From positions 1-19,528 of the forward strand of contig CALCEF010000140.1 in NCBI GenBank assembly GCA_937901365.1: 19,528 nucleotides of DNA, in the 5' to 3' direction. Under the pieces are notes generated by a model. The model ran no database searches. It had not been told where the DNA came from and worked only from the letters and a program-made list of their open reading frames with translations. The position numbers were made by a program, and so were the translations under genes. The stretch comes from an uncultured euryarchaeote. GTDB lineage: Archaea > Thermoplasmatota > Poseidoniia > Poseidoniales > Thalassarchaeaceae. Shown piece by piece: positions 1 through 7,050 of the stretch. Position 1 is the first letter of the stretch. Each line of letters opens with the position of its first letter.

Positions 1-273
1 TTCGGAGAAGATGTAAGCATTGATTCAGCATCTAAAGTATCGGGTTCTGCAGTTGATTCAAATTCCACTATTGGTCATTCATGCAGCGTTGTAAGTAGCG
101 CCTTACTAAACTCAGTAACCATCGAATCGGGAACCACAATATCGGGCTGCATGATTGGCCACAACGCCCAGATTGGTGAAGGTTGTAATCTACAGAACGT
201 TGTGGTTGATCATGGTGCAATCGTTCCTGCTGGCCATGAGCAAAATGGCGGTATGTTCCCGACGGCAGATTGA
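1..273 (+). CDS. Sugar-phosphate nucleotidyltransferase, C-terminal beta-helix part (GlgC-like), 5' truncated
   Basis: The window opens inside an ORF in frame 1 that runs 90 codons to TGA. The visible part is entirely hexapeptide repeat: isoleucine/valine alternating with small residues (DSNSTIGHSCSV, ESGTTISGCMIGHNAQIG). This is the left-handed beta-helix that follows the catalytic domain in ADP-glucose pyrophosphorylases and related NDP-sugar pyrophosphorylases. The ending NVVVDHGAIVPAGHEQNG resembles the GlgC C-terminus (E. coli has a similar 'CVIDRxCVIPEG' stretch), so glucose-1-phosphate adenylyltransferase-like activity is the best guess. The catalytic N-terminal domain lies outside the window, so substrate (glucose-1-P or mannose-1-P) and nucleotide cannot be decided. 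A GlmU-type acyltransferase is a less likely alternative. tpiA follows 27 nt downstream on the same strand and may be co-transcribed. Confidence 0.75.
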   Translation, partial: FGEDVSIDSASKVSGSAVDSNSTIGHSCSVVSSALLNSVTIESGTTISGCMIGHNAQIGEGCNLQNVVVDHGAIVPAGHEQNGGMFPTAD

Positions 274-300
274 ACACCTTCCGTCTTTTCGCAGGGTTTG

Positions 301-966
301 ATGAGCGCTCTCATCGTTGTCAATTTCAAGACCTACGCGTCCGCCCAAGGCGAGGCTGCAGTCTCACTAGCCAAAGCCATGGCAGAAGTCGATGCAACCA
401 CAGATGCGACGATGGTTGCCGTTGTCTCTGCGTTTGATTTGAGTGCGGTCAAGGCAGCTGCCCCCAATCTCGAAGTCTGGGCTCAGCATCTGGATCCAAT
501 CGGTTGGGGCTCAAACACCGGCTGGCTACACCCTGAGACGGCAATGGGGCACGGTGCAACGGGTTCCATCATCAATCACGCCGAGCACAAGGTCGATTTG
601 GGTCATGTCGAGACATTACTCGCTCAACTTCCTGATGACTTCCCTGTATGCGCATGCGCAGCAGATATCGACGAAGCAAAGGCACTGGCAGCACTTTCTC
701 CGACATTCATCGCTGTGGAACCACCCGAACTAATCGGTGGAGACATCAGCGTAACCACGGCTGACCCAGGCATTGTATCGGGCACTGCTGAGGCGGTCAA
801 GGCTGCGAATCCCAATGTCCGTGTTCTATGTGGTGCAGGCGTCAAGAACGGCGCAGATGTGGCAATGGCGATTGAACTCGGCACAGAAGGAGTTCTACTG
901 GCGAGTGGCGTGACCAAAGCGAGCGACCCTGCTGCAGTTCTCAGAGACCTTGTATCTCAACTCTAA
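301..966 (+). CDS. tpiA: Triosephosphate isomerase, archaeal type
   Basis: This 221-residue protein interconverts dihydroxyacetone phosphate and glyceraldehyde 3-phosphate in cytosolic glycolysis/gluconeogenesis. The length matches the short archaeal TIM class (bacterial enzymes are about 250). Expected active-site residues are visible: Asn8 and Lys10 in VVNFKTY, a catalytic-type His93 in INHAEHK, and Glu140 in IAVEPPELIG. The phosphate-binding end is LCGAGVKNGADV and GVLLASGVTKA. A TTG codon directly precedes the ATG, but ATG at 301 is the natural start. The preceding nucleotidyltransferase ends 27 nt upstream on the same strand. The stop codon overlaps the stop of the convergent minus-strand gene by 4 nt. 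Family assignment is secure. Confidence 0.95.
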   Translation: MSALIVVNFKTYASAQGEAAVSLAKAMAEVDATTDATMVAVVSAFDLSAVKAAAPNLEVWAQHLDPIGWGSNTGWLHPETAMGHGATGSIINHAEHKVDLGHVETLLAQLPDDFPVCACAADIDEAKALAALSPTFIAVEPPELIGGDISVTTADPGIVSGTAEAVKAANPNVRVLCGAGVKNGADVAMAIELGTEGVLLASGVTKASDPAAVLRDLVSQL

Positions 967-1865
967 CCGAAGAGATCCGCTAGGCCACCGAAGGAACCGT
1001 CATCATCCTCTGCAGGGACATCTCCCTCTTCCCAGTATCCAGGTTCTGTTTTCGCCCAATCGATGAGCTCTCCACTCTCATCAAAATCGGTACGGTCTCC
1101 ATCGGTGTAGTATCCCTTCGTAATGGCTTCTTCAACAGGTTTCGCTCGCATGTTCACTGGCGAGGGTGTTTTGAGAATACCTAACAATTCACGGACTCTC
1201 TCTCGAATTTCCCGGTCACTATCATCAACGTAGTTTTCCAATTCTCCAACTTGCCCCCAATATCGATTTGAGCGCGGGTTCTCTTTCTTGTTGACTTCAA
1301 TGAAAATCCGCATCACCCTCAAACAACGGCGCGTCCGATACGACGGATTTGGCAACGGGTACGGGGCCCGAGGATCTCCATTGTATGGATGAATCTCCCA
1401 AAACTCTTCAAGCGCACTGGTGAAATTGTATCGATCTTCTCCAGGTCCCTCAAAAATTCCCTCTGGGTGATTGATAATTTTGACCGCAATCTCTTGCAAT
1501 CTCTCTTTCCCTGCGAGTGTAAGAATTCTTCTCCGCCCTTCGACCGCAGTCGAAGGGATTTCGTCATCGATATGGTATGCAGCCATATACAAATCCACGA
1601 TTGCAGCATCTGAACCCCACAAGTATTTCTCCAAATTTTCGATTTGGTATTGTCTTAAGTGCCTTTTATTGGCCCACCAAAGACGGAAGATGCAGAAAGC
1701 CAATTCTTCGTGATCGTCTCGACCTTGAAGTGCCCACTCATTCTCAACGTATTCCAAGATATCCAATAGACCCCAATCTAACCAATTTGTCGCTTTCTCA
1801 TACTCATCATGCATGTTGAAAATAATTTGTTCAAAACTGCGGCGAAGTGTGTTGTCCCAATTCAT
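963..1865 (-). CDS. Uncharacterised 300-aa protein with acidic C-terminal tail
   Basis: I do not recognise a family. The protein is cytosolic by appearance: no signal peptide or membrane segment, rich in helix formers and unusually rich in Trp and Tyr in the first half (for example NWLDWGLLDILEYVENEW and FRLWWANKR). The C-terminal region is strongly acidic and ends EDDDGSFGGLADLFG. A similar acidic DDGSF-containing tail closes the unrelated partial gene at the right edge of the window. The start is supported by a Shine-Dalgarno-like GGTGAT just before the ATG, embedded in the end of the upstream gene, whose stop codon lies only 4 nt away. This gene is therefore almost certainly translated from the same mRNA as the 784-residue membrane protein, and may act with it. 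It meets tpiA tail-to-tail with a 4-nt overlap. Confidence 0.8.
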   Translation of the reverse strand: MNWDNTLRRSFEQIIFNMHDEYEKATNWLDWGLLDILEYVENEWALQGRDDHEELAFCIFRLWWANKRHLRQYQIENLEKYLWGSDAAIVDLYMAAYHIDDEIPSTAVEGRRRILTLAGKERLQEIAVKIINHPEGIFEGPGEDRYNFTSALEEFWEIHPYNGDPRAPYPLPNPSYRTRRCLRVMRIFIEVNKKENPRSNRYWGQVGELENYVDDSDREIRERVRELLGILKTPSPVNMRAKPVEEAITKGYYTDGDRTDFDESGELIDWAKTEPGYWEEGDVPAEDDDGSFGGLADLFG

Positions 1866-1869
1866 TCCA

Positions 1870-4224
1870 TCACCCCATCAATGGCCCGAAAACATACCAC
1901 AGAGCCATCCAGATGACGATGCCCAGATTCATGGCGCCCCAACTTCGTACCGCGAATGGTCGAGTCAGTGTGCCTGCAAATCGTGAGATTGGTCCGCCCC
2001 ATGAGGCCACCAATCGAATCAGGAGTGCTAAGAACCCAGCGATGAGAATGAATGCAATCAGCATGACAGGCCCCATGACGAATCCGAATCCACCAGAAGC
2101 GATTCTAGATCCAACCCCTTGTCCAATCAGCGTCGGCATGGCCAGCCATGACATCCATGCCAACCAGTGCCCCATGCGCGAATCCCAAGTCCACATTTCC
2201 TCGGAGCGCCACGCTCTATAGTCATCTGGAAGTCGCTTGTAAACTTGTTTTGAGATCCAATCCACCTCGGGTAATCGCTGCCAAATTAGCATGGCCAGAG
2301 TTTGCCACACCAGCCATCCAATGAGAATGGCCTGTACCCATGACCACAGCATGGCTCCGAATACGCTGAGGATGGCCACTGGAATTGCCCATAGTGCAAA
2401 CCCAATGGCTGCTGAACCTGCGGTGCCCAACCAACCTGCAGCTGGAATCATCACTGTCTCTGGAGCATCGATTCTCTCACGAGGCAATCCTAGAATCAGT
2501 AGTGGGAGGAATACGAGGATACTCGACAGTTGCAGCATCTCAAGTGGTGTTCGTCCACCACCTGCCTCTGCGGTTTCAATCGCTTTCTCCATGTCGATTG
2601 GATTCATGGTCGACGCGTGCCAATCCACGATGAAGCCAGCCGAATCAATGATGACAACACCATCTCCGATACCGGTGGGCAATTGCTTTGCAACCGCACC
2701 ATCGCTTTCATCGATCATCAATGGCCATGAACCGTTGAGGTTAGCAGCATGCGAATCACCATCGTAAATCTCTACACCTTCGCCAGTCATCAATTGGGCA
2801 AAGGCAACCGAGTCTCCGTAATCGTCCTGAACATCACGGAAGTCATGCATTTGCAAGTCTGCTGCTGGTGAACCGGATGTGAATACTCCGAGAACCAAAG
2901 CGTCCTTCCCATCGAGCAGATCACCAAGATTGGCGCTTCCGTTGCCGTGTTTGAGTAACATGAAATCGGGTGATGCTGTTTCCGATTGCTGTTCCCCTGG
3001 TCCAATATCGGGTAATGCTGTCATCGCTGCCATCGTCGTGGCCGCCATCAATGCAATTACGATCAATACCGGCCAAGGAGGCATCCTCGATTGCATAAAG
3101 AATCCGAGCAAACCAAGGGTTGTGATGACAGGCATGGCTGCAAACCATCCCGATTCGACCCAAGCGCTGGGTGCTTCTTTCACTTCGAATCTCAATACAC
3201 CAATCAAATGGCAATCCACGGTGTATACACCATCTGCCATTGTGGCACAAAGGTCGATGACATACATTCCCTCATCCAGCGGTTCTCTGGTTACCCAGGT
3301 CCATGCGGTTCGCCCGGTATCGGTCTGCCGTTCGCCATGTGGGGGGTTTTCAGCATCCATCTTCAAACGGTCTTGGAATTGTTCTTCCTCGGGTGGAATC
3401 GGATAATGGACACCCTGTTCCCAAGAATCTAGAGGCCCAATCACATCGATGAGAATCTCTTGATAATCACTGGTCCCAAACGGTGAATGTGGTGTAAATT
3501 CGATTTGCGGCATGCCGTTTGAACTGACGGAGAGGTTCATCGAAGGCGTGAGCATTTCTGCATCGATTTGCATCCCACTCGCTAAATCATAGGTGTCCCA
3601 GAAAAGATGGCCTCTAGAATCAGGGACAGTAGCCATACAATTGTGAATGACTGAGATGTCCATCGTAATCGTGTCGTCGATATCCAACATCGCATCAATC
3701 GGACCTTCAATGATGAATTCATGGGCATTGTTCCAATCCTTTTCCATGACGATCGAGTTACTTTCAGCATCCTCCATGACAGGGGTATCCCCAACATAGA
3801 CGGTTGCCAAGAATCGAGTATCCCATTCTTCTCCCAACCATTTGCATTGCGTTCCTTCAGCATACAATCCAGCGTAGAGTTTGACGGTGAGGTTGCCTTG
3901 GAGCAAGGAGGCTTCCGTGGCAGGAGGACTGGTCAATGAAAGCAGGTACTGACCAAATGGTGCATAACCAAATTCCATGTCCCCATCCGGCTGACCAGTT
4001 TCACCCGGCAGCGTTCTCGTCAAACTTTCAGAACCATCCGCACCGGTGATGTAGAGGCCATGTGATTCAGGCAAAGTCCAATCCAACCCAGGCCCGGTTG
4101 GAAAATCATCGGCAGTGCTTGAAGTCGGTAGAAGTGAAACAGCCAGCATGACTGCGATTAGGAACAGCATCCTGCGAGCAGGTCGAGTCTCACCTGTTGG
4201 ATGCATCAGTAAGGGCAAACACAT
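1870..4224 (-). CDS. Large secreted/membrane protein with cysteine-free thioredoxin-like domain
   Basis: The N-terminus carries a signal peptide (basic RPARR, then MLFLIAVMLAVSLLP, then small residues before ADDFPTG). A beta-rich exported region of about 320 residues follows, containing five cysteines. Around residues 354-404 there are two membrane segments. Residues about 418-555 resemble the TlpA/ResA/AhpC-type thioredoxin fold (SPDFMLL near its start, later GDGVVIIDSAGFIVDWHAS), but where the CxxC should be the protein reads VFTSGSPAADLQM, so both redox cysteines are missing. The C-terminal ~220 residues hold several further membrane helices. I infer a structural or binding role, not disulfide exchange. 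Met7 (ATG at 4204-4206) or Met19 would leave a more typical signal peptide, so the start is uncertain. The 300-aa gene follows after 4 nt, and the DUF92 gene precedes by 36 nt across a GC-rich hairpin. No named family covers the whole protein to my knowledge. Confidence 0.85.
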   Translation of the reverse strand: MCLPLLMHPTGETRPARRMLFLIAVMLAVSLLPTSSTADDFPTGPGLDWTLPESHGLYITGADGSESLTRTLPGETGQPDGDMEFGYAPFGQYLLSLTSPPATEASLLQGNLTVKLYAGLYAEGTQCKWLGEEWDTRFLATVYVGDTPVMEDAESNSIVMEKDWNNAHEFIIEGPIDAMLDIDDTITMDISVIHNCMATVPDSRGHLFWDTYDLASGMQIDAEMLTPSMNLSVSSNGMPQIEFTPHSPFGTSDYQEILIDVIGPLDSWEQGVHYPIPPEEEQFQDRLKMDAENPPHGERQTDTGRTAWTWVTREPLDEGMYVIDLCATMADGVYTVDCHLIGVLRFEVKEAPSAWVESGWFAAMPVITTLGLLGFFMQSRMPPWPVLIVIALMAATTMAAMTALPDIGPGEQQSETASPDFMLLKHGNGSANLGDLLDGKDALVLGVFTSGSPAADLQMHDFRDVQDDYGDSVAFAQLMTGEGVEIYDGDSHAANLNGSWPLMIDESDGAVAKQLPTGIGDGVVIIDSAGFIVDWHASTMNPIDMEKAIETAEAGGGRTPLEMLQLSSILVFLPLLILGLPRERIDAPETVMIPAAGWLGTAGSAAIGFALWAIPVAILSVFGAMLWSWVQAILIGWLVWQTLAMLIWQRLPEVDWISKQVYKRLPDDYRAWRSEEMWTWDSRMGHWLAWMSWLAMPTLIGQGVGSRIASGGFGFVMGPVMLIAFILIAGFLALLIRLVASWGGPISRFAGTLTRPFAVRSWGAMNLGIVIWMALWYVFGPLMG

Positions 4225-4238
4225 CGCATAGATGAATC

Positions 4239-4259
4239 CGGCGGCCCTAAGGGCCGCCG
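4239..4259 (-). promoter_or_regulatory. GC-rich perfect hairpin between DUF92 gene and thioredoxin-like gene
   Basis: Nine-base-pair perfect inverted repeat (CGGCGGCCC, loop TAA, GGGCCGCCG) filling most of the 36-nt gap between two co-directional minus-strand genes. No T-tract follows on the minus strand, so a classical intrinsic terminator is not supported. An mRNA processing or stabilising hairpin, or partial attenuation within the operon, is more likely. The structure is seen directly; its role is inference. Confidence 0.5.
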
Positions 4260-4260
4260 C

Positions 4261-5028
4261 TCAAAGGGCAATAATTGGGTGGAAGTAGCAGGCGATTAGA
4301 GCCCCTGAAGCAATCGCCAATGTGTTGACCATTCCTTTGCCGATGTATCCGCGATTTTCTAGAACTGCACCGAGCAATGAATCGATCTGGCAACCGATGA
4401 ACCCAATCAGTGTCACACTCAGGATGAACTCGACTGGAGTGGCCAACGCGTCAGCCCCAACAAACAACCCAAGACCTGTTGCAATCAATGCGATCAACAA
4501 CGCCCCGGATAGAGCGGCCATCTGGCCATTGGGGCTGAATCCACCATTGACACCTTGTTCACATTTCTTCATGGTGGTAATCATGTAGACTCGCTTGTCC
4601 AAGGCTCCGAATTCACTCGCAAATGTATCCGATGCCGCCACAGCGACCGCCGCGGCATAGACAGGGAACAGTGTCTGCCAATCCTCGGAAGCGAAGGCTA
4701 GGATCGAAACGACGAGTGGGACGCCACCGTTTGCAACAACGTTGGTCCAATCTCGTTCACCCTCGTCGCCTTCATGGAATCCGTGTTCACGCTTCTCTTC
4801 GTAGCGCCAGCGAGTCGCTGCAAATCCAGCACAAAGGAACGATAGAAGAACGACCAACCATGTCCAATGACCACCGATTGCCACACCCAAACCAAGTGCA
4901 GCAGCAGCCCAAGTTCCAGCTTCATTGAGGATATGTCGGACGCGACTGACAATCATCAAAATGAGGATGAGGACGAATGAAATGACCAGATTTGTCTGGT
5001 CCATTCCGCCGACCATCTCAAACTCCAT
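4261..5028 (-). CDS. DUF92 family integral membrane protein (TIGR00297; VTE6-like)
   Basis: A 255-residue protein with about six to seven hydrophobic segments. Conserved DUF92 signatures are visible in order: ATRWRYEEKRE, TNVVANGGVP, AVAASDTFASEFGALD, GVNGGFSPNGQMAAL, and CQIDSLLGAVLENRGY. Plant VTE6, in the same family, is a phytyl-phosphate kinase, and the family is related to polyprenyl/phytol kinases, so a CTP- or prenyl-phosphate-linked lipid reaction in the membrane is plausible here; the archaeal substrate is not established. A Shine-Dalgarno GGAGG lies 6-8 nt before the ATG and supports the start. PrsW lies 76 nt upstream and the thioredoxin-like membrane protein 36 nt downstream, all on the minus strand. 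Family assignment is strong; function is inference. Confidence 0.88.
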   Translation of the reverse strand: MEFEMVGGMDQTNLVISFVLILILMIVSRVRHILNEAGTWAAAALGLGVAIGGHWTWLVVLLSFLCAGFAATRWRYEEKREHGFHEGDEGERDWTNVVANGGVPLVVSILAFASEDWQTLFPVYAAAVAVAASDTFASEFGALDKRVYMITTMKKCEQGVNGGFSPNGQMAALSGALLIALIATGLGLFVGADALATPVEFILSVTLIGFIGCQIDSLLGAVLENRGYIGKGMVNTLAIASGALIACYFHPIIAL

Positions 5029-5096
5029 GATGTCCCTCCAGCGCCTTGAAACGCCTAACGCGGTTGAATGTTTTCACCATCGACGCCTGAAGATAC

Positions 5097-5113
5097 AGAC
5101 TCTTTCAGAGTCT
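5097..5113 (-). promoter_or_regulatory. Hairpin spanning the PrsW stop codon
   Basis: Perfect 7-bp inverted repeat (AGACTCT, loop TTC, AGAGTCT). The stop codon of the PrsW gene lies across the loop and one arm. Minus-strand sequence beyond it is only weakly T-rich, so it may be a weak transcription-termination or mRNA-end structure rather than a full terminator. The repeat is seen directly; function is inferred. Confidence 0.4.
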
Positions 5114-6682
5114 CTGCTGCGTCAATTGTGCCAATTGGGCCTGATATTCGTCTACTTCACCACCATCGGGTGCTTCACGGACACTATGGAGTAAACCAGT
5201 TCCAATAATCCAAATCGCAGCAATCATCATTGCGATTAGGAACAAATACAGAACCAAAAATTCCAATTCAGACAGACCAGAACCTTCCCCAAATATTTCG
5301 AATATTGTCAAGATTCCGTTCCAAGATGCATGCCCTAACATTGCAAAAAACAATCCAATTCCAATGCTTTGTGGCAAAGGAATTTTGATCCATGGTTCTT
5401 TTTGGAGTATCGGTGCCGACGGCATCCAAATCTCAACACCAGATGGGCCAACTACCACTCCACTTTCTGTATTAGAACCAGGAGTTTCGATGACCTCTCC
5501 ACTTTCTTTGTCAACCAATTTCCATTGTGCGTCTTCTTTTTCTGGAGGCTTGATTTGATATCCGGCTTCTGCGGCCATTTGCAATTCATTTGCACGCTTT
5601 CTCATGACAACCCAACCCATCGAAGCGCCAGTCATTCCAGTCCATACTGCATGGCCAGGGATTGAACCAATTCCGCGCACCAGGATGTTCAAAGGAAATC
5701 CTGCAGTCCCAATAATATACATTAGATTCTCTAAAATTGCAAAACCGAGGCCTACGGTAAACCCTATCTGAAATCCATGTTTTGGCGATTTTATTTTGGA
5801 TGCAAAATACCAGATTGCGCCGGCTTTACAGATTTCTTCCCCGACAGGGGCGGAAATGCAAGCACCCAATCTTTCTAAATTCACCATCGATATATCGGGT
5901 GCGAACAGATAGACAATTTCTACGAAGATTATGCTGTTGATGAATAATGCGGGGATTGCAGACAACACCCCTGCAATCAGCCATGCCTCTGCATCACGTC
6001 TGCGAGTCGGCAATCCAATCCTCTTAGTCGAGTGCGACCACCAACCCATGACTGGGATACTAAATCCAACGATGATTGTCGGAATTAGGAGTAGAACTGC
6101 AACACCCTGTGCTATGGCATCTCCAACATAGAGCATATACCACAACCCTACAGAGCATAGTACTGTGACTGTGAACACAATCCATGCTGCGGAACTAGAT
6201 GGCACATCCAACACAGAATCATCTCGCATCAAGTGACGATCCAAGCGCGTGGGCATCGGAGTTTGCAGCGAACCTGTATGTGATGTGATGACATGCAGTT
6301 GTTGCCCTGTTGAATCTGGAACAGCCCTTTCCAGCAAAACAGCCCTAGGGCGTCGCATAGCGATGACTCCAAGCATACAGGGTATGGAGCAAATCAAGGC
6401 TATTGAACCGAATAATGGGTCACCATAAATCGACCAGCCCCAGCCATAATAAAGGAAAGTTTCAAAGAAAAATAAGAGAATAACAAGCAACACGATTCGC
6501 CCATACATTCGCCAAGGTCGAGAAGGCCTCGCCATCTGTAAATTGGAAGGTGCAGGTGACAAAGGGACTGGTTCAGGGGTCACCAAAGTCATCCCTTGAG
6601 GGATATTCATCATCATCGGTGTTTGTGCCATAGCAACCGGGGCCTGAACGGGATTGGGTCCTTGTGGGGTGCCCGGTTGCAT
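5105..6682 (-). CDS. PrsW-type intramembrane metalloprotease (peptidase M82)
   Basis: A 525-residue polytopic membrane protein. The N-terminal 55 residues are Pro/Gln/Met-rich and probably disordered. The PrsW hallmark motifs are present: APVGEEICKAG (Glu282, Glu283, Lys286), GFAILENLMYI (Glu318, Asn319), PGHAVWTGMTGASMGW (His344) and MLGHASWNG (His451). These line the intramembrane metal site in this superfamily. Between the two histidine motifs sits a soluble insert of roughly 75 residues (about 361-435) containing KEDAQWKLVDKESGEV. PrsW in Bacillus subtilis cleaves the anti-sigma factor RsiW, but archaea lack that pathway, so the target here is unknown. The gene heads the co-directional series PrsW-DUF92-thioredoxin-like protein. 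ATG at 6682 is the only start that keeps the full N-terminus; Met24, Met25 or Met31 are alternatives. Confidence 0.88.
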   Translation of the reverse strand: MQPGTPQGPNPVQAPVAMAQTPMMMNIPQGMTLVTPEPVPLSPAPSNLQMARPSRPWRMYGRIVLLVILLFFFETFLYYGWGWSIYGDPLFGSIALICSIPCMLGVIAMRRPRAVLLERAVPDSTGQQLHVITSHTGSLQTPMPTRLDRHLMRDDSVLDVPSSSAAWIVFTVTVLCSVGLWYMLYVGDAIAQGVAVLLLIPTIIVGFSIPVMGWWSHSTKRIGLPTRRRDAEAWLIAGVLSAIPALFINSIIFVEIVYLFAPDISMVNLERLGACISAPVGEEICKAGAIWYFASKIKSPKHGFQIGFTVGLGFAILENLMYIIGTAGFPLNILVRGIGSIPGHAVWTGMTGASMGWVVMRKRANELQMAAEAGYQIKPPEKEDAQWKLVDKESGEVIETPGSNTESGVVVGPSGVEIWMPSAPILQKEPWIKIPLPQSIGIGLFFAMLGHASWNGILTIFEIFGEGSGLSELEFLVLYLFLIAMMIAAIWIIGTGLLHSVREAPDGGEVDEYQAQLAQLTQQRL

Positions 6683-6815
6683 ATTCTACGCTACACACGG
6701 TAGCATTTGAGGGTCCCGCTCAGCTCGCCCATCAATCAGGCGGCAAGGCCGCTAGCATAAGCACATCATCACTGCGGGAGAATAACGAAGCGTTTCCCAT
6801 TCAAGAGTTCTCTGC
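6683..6815. other. Intergenic region with short GC hairpin
   Basis: This 133-nt gap separates the zinc-ribbon gene from PrsW, both on the minus strand, and must hold the end of the first transcript and probably the PrsW promoter. A small inverted repeat, GCGGC-AAG-GCCGC, lies at 6740-6752. I see no convincing TATA element, and the plus-strand ORF through this gap shows no recognisable protein features. Confidence 0.4.
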
Positions 6816-7010
6816 TCATCTACCCAGCAAACCACCACATTCTGTGCAATAGATCTCGCTGCGAGAATCATCACGTTTCATCGCAAACCGTCCACAATGT
6901 GGGCAGGGAGGCAAACCATGCCCGGAATTAGGCTCGCGATTCTTCCGCCTCCACCTACGGACAATCGGGAGGCGAGGCCACCCTCTCTTGGGCTTGCGAA
7001 CCTTCGGCAT
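6816..7010 (-). CDS. Small basic zinc-ribbon protein (64 aa)
   Basis: Residues 1-30 are very basic (MPKVRKPKRGWPRLPIVRRW then RRKNR). The second half carries two Cys-x-x-Cys knuckles, CPHCG (Cys36, Cys39) and CTECG (Cys55, Cys58), spaced as in a zinc ribbon. A basic arm plus zinc ribbon is typical of small archaeal nucleic-acid or ribosome-associated proteins, but I do not recognise a specific family. It starts 40 nt after the glutamate-synthase fusion gene on the same strand, with a GGAGG ribosome-binding site close to the ATG, so it is probably the last gene of that operon. Coding status rests on the intact zinc knuckles and the ribosome-binding site. Confidence 0.75.
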   Translation of the reverse strand: MPKVRKPKRGWPRLPIVRRWRRKNREPNSGHGLPPCPHCGRFAMKRDDSRSEIYCTECGGLLGR

Positions 7011-7050
7011 ACGCCTCCGTTTAGCGCGCCATCTTTACGGTTTACGTTAA

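Noticed and set aside
1319..1819. Several short ORFs on both strands within the 300-aa gene
   Set aside because: They are shadows of the longer frame, which has operon spacing and a ribosome-binding site; the short ones have neither.
2291..3406. Plus-strand ORFs of 158 and 175 codons in this interval
   Set aside because: They lie antisense inside the 784-aa membrane protein, have biased composition with no domain signature or start context, and reflect low stop frequency opposite the real gene.
6664..6852. 62-codon plus-strand ORF in the gap between PrsW and the zinc-ribbon gene
   Set aside because: It overlaps the starts and ends of genes on the other strand, lacks a ribosome-binding site or TATA element, and its product is of low information.
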